The position numbers and the translations under genes were made by a program. This document shows, piece after piece, positions 1 through 7,571 of a stretch of 45,236 nt of DNA. Source of the DNA: a virus; IMG/VR virus record IMGVR_UViG_3300046543_000401, positions 1-45,236 of that record; one strand, given 5' to 3'. Position 1 is the first letter of the stretch. Every line of letters starts with the position of its first letter. Under the pieces are notes generated by a model. The model was not told the DNA's origin. It ran no database searches and saw nothing but the letters and a program-made list of their open reading frames with translations.

Positions 1-127
1 TCCATCTCCTCCATCCTACGTCCCGTCATGCTCGGCTTTGCTGAGATCTAGCGGAGAATATTTTTGCTCTGCGGCCTGTCGCCGCAGTTCCTCCCACAGC
101 GCTGGGGCGTCCTTGCCCTCCGCTTGG
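1..127. repeat. Terminal direct repeat, left copy (circular closure)
   Basis: Bases 1-127 are identical to 45110-45236. The gene ending at 16 and the gene starting at 45123 adjoin only when the ends are joined, so the molecule is circular or circularly permuted. A length of exactly 127 matches a common maximum assembler k-mer, which makes an assembly overlap likelier than cohesive or terminally redundant phage ends. Confidence 0.95.
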
Positions 128-252
128 ATGCACACGCCGCGCCGCGTCATGGCGACGAACAGTCGGCGCATCCCGTTCTGCTGATAATGGTTCATCCCGA
201 CAATCGTCCACTCGGCTAGTTCGGGATCATGCCACGGCGGGAGATATTCCAT
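16..252 (-). CDS. Small conserved phage hypothetical protein
   Basis: A 78-residue soluble protein of unknown function. It opens MEYLPPWHDPELAEW and has a central stretch WTIVGMNHYQQNG followed by a short beta-rich region and a charged C-terminus. I chose the ATG at 252; an in-frame GTG at 294 would add 14 residues and overlap the preceding membrane gene. The TAG stop lies one base before the ATG at 45123 across the circular junction, so it is probably co-transcribed with that gene at the end of the late operon. No catalytic motif is visible. Confidence 0.6.
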   Translation of the reverse strand: MEYLPPWHDPELAEWTIVGMNHYQQNGMRRLFVAMTRRGVCIQAEGKDAPALWEELRRQAAEQKYSPLDLSKAEHDGT

Positions 253-275
253 CTCCACCACGCTACTCTCCAAAA

Positions 276-464
276 TCAGCCTTTTGAAGAGCACCCCGCC
301 AGCCGCTGCTCCAGCAGCTCCCGCTGGTGGTCCAGCTCTGCCTTAACGTCATCATACTCGCGCGTCAGCACGACGAGGTTGTGCGAATTCTGCCAGGCGA
401 TGGTGACGAGGGCGCCGACCATGATCGGGATCAGCGCCACGACCGCCCTCACCCAGTTAGTCAC
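276..464 (-). CDS. Small membrane-anchored coiled-coil protein, spanin/holin-like position
   Basis: A 62-residue protein starting at GTG 464, 13 bases after the tail-fibre stop. Residues about 5-24 form one hydrophobic transmembrane segment (AVVALIPIMVGALVTIAW). A charged heptad-like helix follows (LVVLTREYDDVKAELDHQRELLEQRL). One N-terminal membrane anchor plus a coiled coil just after the fibre gene is the architecture and location of an inner-membrane spanin or an accessory lysis protein. That role is inference: no outer spanin or holin partner is identified. Confidence 0.5.
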   Translation of the reverse strand: MTNWVRAVVALIPIMVGALVTIAWQNSHNLVVLTREYDDVKAELDHQRELLEQRLAGCSSKG

Positions 465-477
465 CAGGGCAGATCGC

Positions 478-1989
478 TCACGAATAGACGCCACCCGGTG
501 CGACGGTGCCGACCACGTTGCCCGGCAGGTAGTTGATGGCGGCCCCGGTGTTGGTAATCGAGCTTGTTGCATCGACCTGATAGCGCTTGCCGGTGATGCC
601 TGTCTTGACCGCCCACGGATAGCTGTTGCCGGTATCGGGAGCCATGATCTTGCCGCCGGTCTCGGCGAGCGCGAACGCGGCGGGCGTCCCCTGGCTTGAG
701 GCAATGACGACGCCGACCGGCGCGGGAGAATAGTTCACCATCCCGAGCGACAAATCGATCGTGCCAGCATTGCGCGCGTGCCAGTGCGACATTGATCCCG
801 CCCCGCCTGAGGTGAAGCTGATGGTAGAAACGCCGCCGGCTGACGTGCCGAATACGATCGATCCTCCATCGGCGAGGCAATGAGCATACTGGCACGGTCC
901 GAAGTTCAGAGTTTGACCCGTTGGGACGACAATCTGACTGCCCGCGCCTTGCGCCCAAAGCCCAACCGACGGGCCATGACTCGTCGGTCCGGCGGTAGTC
1001 GATGATATGCTCAGGCCATTGCCCAAGACGGTCGTGCCCACCGTCAGCATGGCGCCACCGGTCACCCCGATAGCGGCGCCACCCTGCGCAACAATAAGGC
1101 CCTGTTGTGGAAGGTTGCCGGCCGGGTCGCTCTGAAGAATAAGCTGGCTCGGCGAGGTCTGTCCGTATAGCCGGCTATCGCATATCAGTCCGTATGCGGC
1201 AGGATGGGGCGACCCGTTGGGCTCGGTCCAGGTTATCAGTGATATCGTGAGGGTGAACCCGTTCAGGTCAATCCGGCGGATTGCCGCCCATGCCTCAGGC
1301 AATGTTCCGAAAGGCCGGGTTAAGCCGTCGCCGCCGTTGCCGCTGCCGCCGCCGTCGAACAACGAATTAACGGTAAATGTGGTGTTCTGATTGAGCACCG
1401 ATGTCGGCGGATCAGTCGGCAGGTTGCCGCCGCTTGGCCCGCCACCGGCGATGCCCGAGCCGTAGGTCATCCCCATCGGAAAATCCACGGCGCCGCTATT
1501 CCGGCTGCAACGCATCACCACATCGATGACGTTGCCCGCATCATCGCACCGCGTCAGCGTGAAGTCCGAGCCGGTGTTGCCGCCGTTCTCGGCGGAGTTA
1601 TCGGCAAGCGCGGCGATCCATCGATTTTTAGTCGCGGTCTGCGAGATCAACGAACGCGCGACGCCGGCCGCTGCGTTGCTGTAGATCGCGCCACCCATGA
1701 CACCGCCGGCCAGCGGCAGATACGGCCCGCCGGTCGCTAGTCCGACCTCGCGGTTTATGATGGTGATGATCGAGTTGACAAGCTGCGCGTCGTTCTGTTT
1801 GTCGGGCGTCAGGCCCGCATTGACGATGACATTGATCAGCTCTGACTGGACCGTATTCGCCCAGTCATAGTCAACGACGGTCGCAAGTAGCGAGGTTGCT
1901 TCATCGCCCGGCTGGAAATAACCCGGCGTGCCAACCGGCTGCGCTGGCGGCTTGGTGGTTGTGACCCAGGGGTTGTCAATCTGGTGCAT
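478..1989 (-). CDS. Tail fibre / receptor-binding protein
   Basis: A 503-residue protein directly after the baseplate genes, where Mu-like phages place the tail fibre (gene S). The N-terminal about 110 residues (PDKQNDAQLVNSIITIINREV, split here by length limits, preceded by NTVQSELINVIVNAG) resemble the baseplate-attachment region of prophage fibres. The rest is Gly/Ser/Thr-rich with beta-strand periodicity, typical of trimeric fibres. The start at ATG 1989 overlaps the upstream small gene by 14 bases; an in-frame ATG at 2004 is possible. It probably sets host range with the second fibre cassette at 13.6-18.1 kb. Confidence 0.75.
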   Translation of the reverse strand: MHQIDNPWVTTTKPPAQPVGTPGYFQPGDEATSLLATVVDYDWANTVQSELINVIVNAGLTPDKQNDAQLVNSIITIINREVGLATGGPYLPLAGGVMGGAIYSNAAAGVARSLISQTATKNRWIAALADNSAENGGNTGSDFTLTRCDDAGNVIDVVMRCSRNSGAVDFPMGMTYGSGIAGGGPSGGNLPTDPPTSVLNQNTTFTVNSLFDGGGSGNGGDGLTRPFGTLPEAWAAIRRIDLNGFTLTISLITWTEPNGSPHPAAYGLICDSRLYGQTSPSQLILQSDPAGNLPQQGLIVAQGGAAIGVTGGAMLTVGTTVLGNGLSISSTTAGPTSHGPSVGLWAQGAGSQIVVPTGQTLNFGPCQYAHCLADGGSIVFGTSAGGVSTISFTSGGAGSMSHWHARNAGTIDLSLGMVNYSPAPVGVVIASSQGTPAAFALAETGGKIMAPDTGNSYPWAVKTGITGKRYQVDATSSITNTGAAINYLPGNVVGTVAPGGVYS

Positions 1990-2137
1990 GTGTCGTCTCC
2001 CCATCTTGCAGCCGCGCCTGTTCGCCGATCTTCTGCACCACGGGTGCGCCGGGTCGATATGCCAACAGGGCAGCAATCACCACGTTCCACTCGGCCGCTG
2101 TTAGCCTGACCGATATCGGTTCGGGTCCGTCAAACAT
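1976..2137 (-). CDS. Small fibre-associated protein (paralogue of 15118-15396)
   Basis: A 53-residue protein with the core VRLTAAEWNVVIAALLAYRP. The gene at 15118-15396 has the matching core ATLTAREWDVVLGLLFETA. Each copy sits immediately upstream of, and overlapping, a fibre-like gene. That suggests a small fibre assembly factor or chaperone duplicated with the fibre cassette. The pairing is seen in the sequence; the role is inference. It overlaps the DUF2313 gene by 8 bases and the fibre start by 14. Confidence 0.6.
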   Translation of the reverse strand: MFDGPEPISVRLTAAEWNVVIAALLAYRPGAPVVQKIGEQARLQDGETTHAPD

Positions 2138-2747
2138 GTTTCCCGTCCTCATACACATAGCTGAAGATCACTGTCGTGTGGGCCGGCTTATAGGCGTTGA
2201 ACACGCATTGCAGGATCGAGGCGACATCGCTCAGCGTCACCAAACGATCGCCAACTCGGCTCGCTCCGGTGCGGAAGTAGGTAACCACTTCACCCGATAG
2301 CGTGACCTGCCAGACATAGGCCCAGCCGGTGTTGAACAGCCGCTGACCGACGCGATTGCGGCCGGCATAGAACGGCGAGAACTGCGTGATGGTGATCGTC
2401 ACGCCCATCGCGGCGGCGAGGCCGATGAAATAGGCCATCGAGGCGCCACCGCGCGCGGAGAACTTCGCACAGACCGCCGCCTGTCGCGCTGCGAGCGAGT
2501 CGAGTGGGCCGGTGCACGGATCAGGCAGGCCGAGCGACGCCTCCCATTCCGGCAACAGCTCCAGGGTCGAACACGGGAATGCATCGATCAGCAGTTGCTG
2601 CGCGCGCTGGTCGAGGCGCGCTGGCGTCAGCATCAACGTCAGCAGGTCCTGCGCCTGCAACGTGCCGAGGCCGCGATGCCAGATGCGGCCACGCGGAAGC
2701 AGGCGTTGAAACTGAATCAGGTAGTCCAGCGCGGTGCGAAGGATCAT
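2130..2747 (-). CDS. DUF2313 / Mu gp48-like baseplate protein
   Basis: A 205-residue protein of the YmfQ/DUF2313 tail family (Mu gp48). Visible family features are the N-terminal LIQFQRLLPRGRIW, the aromatic/Leu helix around LLPEWEASLGLPDP and a C-terminal beta region with PAHTTVIFSY. In Mu-type baseplates it connects the gp47 ring to the tail fibre. It overlaps gp47 by 4 bases, consistent with one baseplate operon in the Mu order. Confidence 0.85.
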   Translation of the reverse strand: MILRTALDYLIQFQRLLPRGRIWHRGLGTLQAQDLLTLMLTPARLDQRAQQLLIDAFPCSTLELLPEWEASLGLPDPCTGPLDSLAARQAAVCAKFSARGGASMAYFIGLAAAMGVTITITQFSPFYAGRNRVGQRLFNTGWAYVWQVTLSGEVVTYFRTGASRVGDRLVTLSDVASILQCVFNAYKPAHTTVIFSYVYEDGKHV

Positions 2748-3856
2748 AGCGAGGTGAACTGTCCAAGGATCGGGAGCTGCCCTGGCGCGGCGACGATCGG
2801 CGCGGCTGGCTCGATCACTTCAAAATGCTGCACCCCAGGCGTCAACAGGACCGCCTGATAAACGCTCGATGGGTAGAGCGTGCCGGCAACCTGTGCGGTA
2901 TGCAGGAACATATCTTCCAGCGACGCCACCACGGCGTCGCGCTGTTCGATCGTGTTCGGCGTTAGGTCCTTCAGCGTAACAGCCACCTGCAGAAGCACGG
3001 GCGTGACGACGTACACCAGCGCGGTCACCGGCTGCACCGGCCAGATCGCATCGGCGACCGCGAGCTGATCGCCGGTCGCGGTGTTGGCGCGATATTCCAG
3101 CGACGCAGCTCCATCGGTGCCGATCGGAACGCCGCCCACCGCTTCGTTGACCACATCGAACATGACGAACACCGTCACGGTGCCCGGCCCCTGCGCCTCG
3201 GGGAGCGGCCATGCCCGCGTGCAACCCGGCACGGCCGTTGCCCAGGAAACATAATCGGCACCGCTGCCCCCGTGCGGCGGGGCGGCATATTCGGCCAACA
3301 TGCGCGTGCGTAGCGCGGCCTCGGTTTCCTGATCAGTGCCGCCGCGAGTAAGCCCCACGGTCACCCCGCCCGCGTTGATGCCAGGGGGCGGCGTATCGAG
3401 CGAGATGGGCGTGCCGTCATCGCAGTTGGTGATCGCGCCCGTGATCGAGGCGACGAACGGGACCAGGGCGACGCCGGTCGCGTCGGACCCGGCATCAGCG
3501 GTGGACACGTAGGGCGTGCCGTCCTGGCGCCGCATGGTGGCACCGAGCGGGATCGCGATGTTCGGCGTGCCGGTGAACTGTGCGACGCCGGACGCGGCGG
3601 TGGCATCGAGCTGATAGACATCGATCAGTGCGGCCCATGCGTGCAGGAACTCGTCGGTTGCGGTAAACGGCACCGCTTGGCGACTGATCCAGTCAATGAA
3701 CCCGTAGAGCGAATACGTCAGGCCCGCGATGCACCACGCGAGCACGCGCAGGACGGAGTTGCGCAACAGCCCGTCGAGGCCGGGCACGCCTGACGTGGTG
3801 ATGTCCTGCAATGCCTGATTGCGCAGCGCGGTCAGGGTAGGCCGAGCGAAGGGCAT
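2744..3856 (-). CDS. Baseplate J-like protein (Mu gp47)
   Basis: A 370-residue protein starting MPFARPTLTALRNQALQDI, the classic N-terminus of Mu gp47/P2 gpJ-type baseplate wedge proteins. The middle has the typical GGTDQETEAALRTRMLAEYA motif and ADYVSWATAVPGC. It builds the baseplate wedge that triggers sheath contraction. The start at ATG 3856 overlaps the gp46 stop as TAATG. A longer in-frame reading exists upstream but would run through the gp46 gene. Confidence 0.92.
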   Translation of the reverse strand: MPFARPTLTALRNQALQDITTSGVPGLDGLLRNSVLRVLAWCIAGLTYSLYGFIDWISRQAVPFTATDEFLHAWAALIDVYQLDATAASGVAQFTGTPNIAIPLGATMRRQDGTPYVSTADAGSDATGVALVPFVASITGAITNCDDGTPISLDTPPPGINAGGVTVGLTRGGTDQETEAALRTRMLAEYAAPPHGGSGADYVSWATAVPGCTRAWPLPEAQGPGTVTVFVMFDVVNEAVGGVPIGTDGAASLEYRANTATGDQLAVADAIWPVQPVTALVYVVTPVLLQVAVTLKDLTPNTIEQRDAVVASLEDMFLHTAQVAGTLYPSSVYQAVLLTPGVQHFEVIEPAAPIVAAPGQLPILGQFTSL

Positions 3857-4446
3857 TATCGGGACATCCGCAGTTGCCGCATCGGAACCGGAGGCACGAA
3901 CACGGGCGAGGGCAAGGTTGCAAGCCCCTGCCACGCCCAGCCGAACAGGAACCGCGTCAGGCTGCCATCCGGCTTGACGATCGCGATCGCGATGCCGAGC
4001 GCGGTCGAGCCGGCGCCGCCCAGCCACATGGTGTTGCAATCAACCTGTGCGGCGATGCCATCGGCGATCAGCCATTGCAGCGCATCGAGGGCATAGGTGC
4101 GCGCCAGCCCCAACGTGTCGCGGGTTTTCTTGGCGCGCGAGAGTTGCCAGAGGTTCGAGCCGAGCGGCTGATCATTGTAGGGATCAGCCCACCAGCCCCT
4201 GCGATCGGTTGTGCCATCGGTCGGCACAAAGTCGGGCGTCGCGAGGCGATCGGTGAACAGCGATACGAGGCAGGCGGTTTCTAAATCCTGGCCGGTTTGC
4301 AAATCGCCGTCCGCGAGCTGCCAGTCGCCGATGGCGTTGTTATTGTCCCACAACACCAGCACATCGCCGGATAGGTTCGCGGGCGACAGCGGTCCGGTGC
4401 CCGTGATGATCGGCAGGCCAAGTTCGTCCTCAATCCAGCCGGTCAT
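3856..4446 (-). CDS. Phage GP46 family baseplate protein
   Basis: A 196-residue protein of the Mu gp46 family, a baseplate wedge subunit related to lysozyme-like gp25. Family signs are the N-terminal acidic stretch and SGDVLVLWDNNNAIGDW, followed by LETACLVSLFTDRLATPDFVP and a WWADPYNDQPLGSNLW motif. The ATG at 4446 overlaps the gp45 stop. Its place between gp47 and gp45 matches Mu. Confidence 0.9.
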   Translation of the reverse strand: MTGWIEDELGLPIITGTGPLSPANLSGDVLVLWDNNNAIGDWQLADGDLQTGQDLETACLVSLFTDRLATPDFVPTDGTTDRRGWWADPYNDQPLGSNLWQLSRAKKTRDTLGLARTYALDALQWLIADGIAAQVDCNTMWLGGAGSTALGIAIAIVKPDGSLTRFLFGWAWQGLATLPSPVFVPPVPMRQLRMSR

Positions 4447-4982
4447 TAGGTGCCCGCCGTCGGGGGATGGGTCGGTTGCTCGGCGTCGCCGTGCGCGTCC
4501 GACCCCTGCTGGTGGGTGTGCTGACCGAGCGTCACCGACCCGCCCGTGCCGGCACCGCGCACGACTTCGCCTTTGACATGCAGATCGCCCGACATCTCGA
4601 CCAGCGGGCAATCGATGGTCACCTTGGTGCCGCAGGTTATGGCGACGATCTTGCCGCGAGAAAATACGATCTTGTCGCCTTCGTCGGTGTAGAGCGCGAC
4701 CTCGCCGGCTTTGAGATTGCGCAGGCGATATTGCTGATTGCCGGTCGCGATGATCGTCCCGTTGCTGCGGTCCCCGGAAGTGAATAGCGCGGTCGCATCG
4801 GACCCAGGCATGGCGTGCGAGGCGAGGCCATAGATTTGCAGCACCGGCATGTTGTCGATTGTCTCGGGCGGGAAGCCCCGCACCTGTGCGCGGTGCACCG
4901 GGCCGGTGTCATCGGTCGCGGTAATCTTGACCGTCGCAACCATGTTCATCACGCGACGATACAGGCGATCCGCGACGCTCAT
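4446..4982 (-). CDS. Baseplate central spike protein (Mu gp45 / gpV-like)
   Basis: A 178-residue cell-puncturing spike of the Mu gp45/P2 gpV type. The N-terminal OB-fold region holds HRAQVRGFPPETIDNMPVLQ. The middle is beta-helical (NGTIIATG... KIVFSRGKIVAITC... LHVKGEVV). The C-terminus is His-rich (GQHTHQQGSDAHGD), and such apex residues bind a metal ion in gp45 and gpV. It forms the trimeric needle at the tube tip. Confidence 0.9.
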   Translation of the reverse strand: MSVADRLYRRVMNMVATVKITATDDTGPVHRAQVRGFPPETIDNMPVLQIYGLASHAMPGSDATALFTSGDRSNGTIIATGNQQYRLRNLKAGEVALYTDEGDKIVFSRGKIVAITCGTKVTIDCPLVEMSGDLHVKGEVVRGAGTGGSVTLGQHTHQQGSDAHGDAEQPTHPPTAGT

Positions 4983-6190
4983 ACCTGCGGCACCGTGCGG
5001 GCCGGTGGATTGCCCCCCGTGGCGTCCGCATTCGGCTTGGTGGGGTTATTCGCGTTCAACCCCTCGTTCATTATCAGATAGCCGGGCGCGGTCGGCTCGA
5101 CGCTGAATGCCTCTTTCGGCCAGAGCCCAAGGTGCGCGTGCTGGCCGCTTTCATCGCGCGTGTAGGTGACGGTGCCAATCAGCCAGGACTTGGTCGGGTC
5201 GACCTTGAGCTGCGGCGCGTTGACCGGCGCCAGCATGTTCGGTGCCCAGAGTGTGCCCGCCGCGTCGCGCCAGGAGTCACACGTCACGCTGAAAGCGAAG
5301 CTCTGTCCCCAGCGCCTGTTCTTCTCCCAGATCGCGCGCTGACCGGCGATCGGCTGGCCGTCGATGCTCTGCTCGCTAATGATGTAGAGCTTGCGAAAGC
5401 GCGGCACGTCGTCATCGCGCACGATCTGGCCGACCAATGGCGCGTTCACCCCGGCATCGGTGCCGAGCGCCATCGTGGACATCAGGTGGCCTTCGTATTC
5501 CTGATATCGCTGGTCCATCGACATCATGATATCGGCGGCCTCGATGTTCTCGCCGAGCGTGAACCCTGACGCCATCGACTGCGTGCCCACCGTCGCCAGC
5601 ATCACCGAGCCGTCCGGCATGTCATAGGGCACCAGTTCGGAATAGCGGGTAATCCGATCGATGATCTCCCAGACCGTCTCGCCCAGGTTGATGTTGAGTT
5701 GCGGGATCGCCCTAAACGGCCCCTCGGCACTGGTGTTGATCGTGACGTTGTAGGGCGCGGCAAGCCGCTGCGCGATCGATACCGCGTCGCCGTTTAACAT
5801 CTGCATCCCAGGTGTGCTCGGGCTGCCGGCGCTGGTGTTCTGCACCAGGGCGGAGCAGTCGACCAGATCGCAGCTCTTGCTGCGGCCCTCGATCCGCACC
5901 GTGTGGTTGCCGGCGCTGACCGAGGACGCATAACGATCGACATAGCCGGTCAGCACGAGGTCGGAGCCGATCTGGACGGTGCACGGTTGGCCGGCTTGCA
6001 GCGCAATGTCGGGGGCGTTGGGGTAGCGCTCTGTCGTCTCGATCGAGAAGCTTGCCGGGATGGCGGCGAGCGGGCGTGTCACCGAGACACGCTGCCAGCC
6101 GGTCAACGACTGATTGCCCACAATGAGCGTGAGCTGATCGGTTGCGCCAGGCGGAGGCCCGCTGGTGACGACGCCGTGCGCGGCGCTCAT
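4979..6190 (-). CDS. Baseplate hub protein (Mu gp44 / P)
   Basis: A 403-residue protein of the Mu gp44 hub family (gpD/gp27 fold). It starts at ATG 6190 (MSAAHGVV) with the typical LTLIVGNQSLTGWQRVSVTRPL opening seen in pieces around residues 19-40. A conserved central region contains NLGETVWEIIDRITRYSEL and a C-terminal LIGTVTYTRDESGQHAHL. It forms the trimeric hub between the tail tube and the gp45 spike. It overlaps both neighbours by 4 bases. Confidence 0.9.
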   Translation of the reverse strand: MSAAHGVVTSGPPPGATDQLTLIVGNQSLTGWQRVSVTRPLAAIPASFSIETTERYPNAPDIALQAGQPCTVQIGSDLVLTGYVDRYASSVSAGNHTVRIEGRSKSCDLVDCSALVQNTSAGSPSTPGMQMLNGDAVSIAQRLAAPYNVTINTSAEGPFRAIPQLNINLGETVWEIIDRITRYSELVPYDMPDGSVMLATVGTQSMASGFTLGENIEAADIMMSMDQRYQEYEGHLMSTMALGTDAGVNAPLVGQIVRDDDVPRFRKLYIISEQSIDGQPIAGQRAIWEKNRRWGQSFAFSVTCDSWRDAAGTLWAPNMLAPVNAPQLKVDPTKSWLIGTVTYTRDESGQHAHLGLWPKEAFSVEPTAPGYLIMNEGLNANNPTKPNADATGGNPPARTVPQV

Positions 6191-6753
6191 GCGTTCAGCG
6201 CCGGAAATGAGAGCGGCATGAACAGCGGATGCGCCACGTCGGCGGACGCGACCAGCCCCGGCTCGCGCGTCGTGTCCTGGTAGAGCGTCCAAGCCGATGC
6301 CAACGATGGCATCGAGGCGCGGGTATCAATCTCCACCAGCCAAGCGAGGTTGGCACCACGCACCCCCAGGTCGAGGGCAACGGCGGCTCGGAGCGTTCGC
6401 AGCGCCTGATAGGTGGCATCCATGCCGGCGTCCGCGACGCGGGTCGCTTCCGCGTCCAGGGCACCGCAGACGGCGACGCGGACCGCCTGGGCGTCTTGGT
6501 AGCTGATCGGCTGATAGGCCGCCGAGGCGTTGCCCAGGGCGGCGCACGCGGCGCATCGCAGGTTGCTGGCAACGGCGTTCTGCGCGGCGTTCATCTGGGC
6601 CGTGATCGGGCCATCGCCGACGATCGGCGGCGGTATCCAGCCGGCCAGCACAAGCAGGAGCCGGATCGCGTCGGCGGGGTCGGTCGCGGCGGCGGCGAGC
6701 GCGGTGGCGAGCTGCACCCCGGCGGCAGCGAAGGAGTCGGAATGCGCGCTCAC
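6187..6753 (-). CDS. C-terminal half of N-like (DNA circularisation) tail protein
   Basis: A 188-residue Ala-rich helical protein. Its end, ASADVAHPLFMPLSFPAL, matches the C-terminal consensus of Mu N / DNA-circularisation proteins (arginine/IAHP-x-FMP pattern), and helices with AAYQPISYQDAQAVR fit the same half. The N-terminal domain is a separate gene just upstream with a 4-base overlap. So the usual single protein is here encoded as two. Function: baseplate/tail assembly. Confidence 0.7.
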   Translation of the reverse strand: MSAHSDSFAAAGVQLATALAAAATDPADAIRLLLVLAGWIPPPIVGDGPITAQMNAAQNAVASNLRCAACAALGNASAAYQPISYQDAQAVRVAVCGALDAEATRVADAGMDATYQALRTLRAAVALDLGVRGANLAWLVEIDTRASMPSLASAWTLYQDTTREPGLVASADVAHPLFMPLSFPALNA

Positions 6754-7571
6754 AGGAAACTCGCGGCGGTGTTGACCAGATCGGACGCGGCATAGACCGC
6801 CGTGCGCGCCGTCGTGGCGGCTGCTAGGGCTGTCTGGACGGTCGCGGTCACCGGTTGGAGGGTTGAGCGGCTCCCGGTATCGAACCGCCCGAAGTAGCCC
6901 TGTAGCCCCCGCACGCTGTTGAATATGCGCGAGGCGTCACCGACGGCGGTTTGCGCAATCGCGGTGAACTGCCCCACGCCATCGGCGACGGCGCCCGCCA
7001 CGTTGCCGAGGCCGCCGAGCGTCGCCCCCAGGTCAGATGCCGAGGCGAGGTTGAGGCCGGCGACCGCAGCGCCGACGTTCTGCAAGGTCGCCGTGAGCGA
7101 GGACGGGAATTGCACATCCCCGGCCAGGATGAATGAGAACTGCACCTCGATGTAGCGCCCGCGCTCGCGGCGGTCGGTGGTCTGGAACTCCAGCAGCACG
7201 CACTGGATCGCGCCGAGCGTGGGATGCACCAGCGTGCCGGGCCCAGGCTGTTCGCAGGCGGCGACCATCGCGTCGCGCTGCTGATAGACGTCATCGCCGG
7301 TCAGATAGGCCTGGATCGAGAACCGCCGCGGCAGCTTGCCAAGGTCCTCCGCCCAGGCGGTGTCGCGGTAGGGGTATTCATGGATCGCGACGCGCCGGCC
7401 GGCGGCGGTGTCTCCGGCATCGAGGACGAAGCCCACACCGCGCCAGGAACCCGGTTGCAGTTGCTGCGCCCACGAGCCGGCGGACCATGACGCGCCCGAG
7501 CTGTCCGGTTGCTGCGATCCGCTGAAGCTCTGCCCCAGGCGGGCAATGTCGGTGACGGTGCTGCCGCTCAT
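6750..7571 (-). CDS. DNA circularisation protein N-terminal domain (Mu N-like, gp43)
   Basis: A 273-residue protein with a DNA_circ_N type domain at residues about 35-150: SWRGVGFVLDAGDTAAGRR, HEYPYRDTAWAEDLGKLPRR, then the AYLTGDDVYQQRD and TLVHPTLG motifs. A Gly/Ala linker follows. Mu N is a tail/baseplate component despite its name. Family members usually carry both domains in one chain of about 450 residues; here the second half is the next gene (6187-6753). Start ATG 7571, overlapping the tape measure stop. Confidence 0.85.
   Translation of the reverse strand: MSGSTVTDIARLGQSFSGSQQPDSSGASWSAGSWAQQLQPGSWRGVGFVLDAGDTAAGRRVAIHEYPYRDTAWAEDLGKLPRRFSIQAYLTGDDVYQQRDAMVAACEQPGPGTLVHPTLGAIQCVLLEFQTTDRRERGRYIEVQFSFILAGDVQFPSSLTATLQNVGAAVAGLNLASASDLGATLGGLGNVAGAVADGVGQFTAIAQTAVGDASRIFNSVRGLQGYFGRFDTGSRSTLQPVTATVQTALAAATTARTAVYAASDLVNTAASFL

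Noticed and set aside
1-127. Biological direct terminal repeats or cohesive ends
   Set aside because: The length equals a common assembler k-mer and the repeat lies inside coding sequence; circular assembly overlap is simpler.
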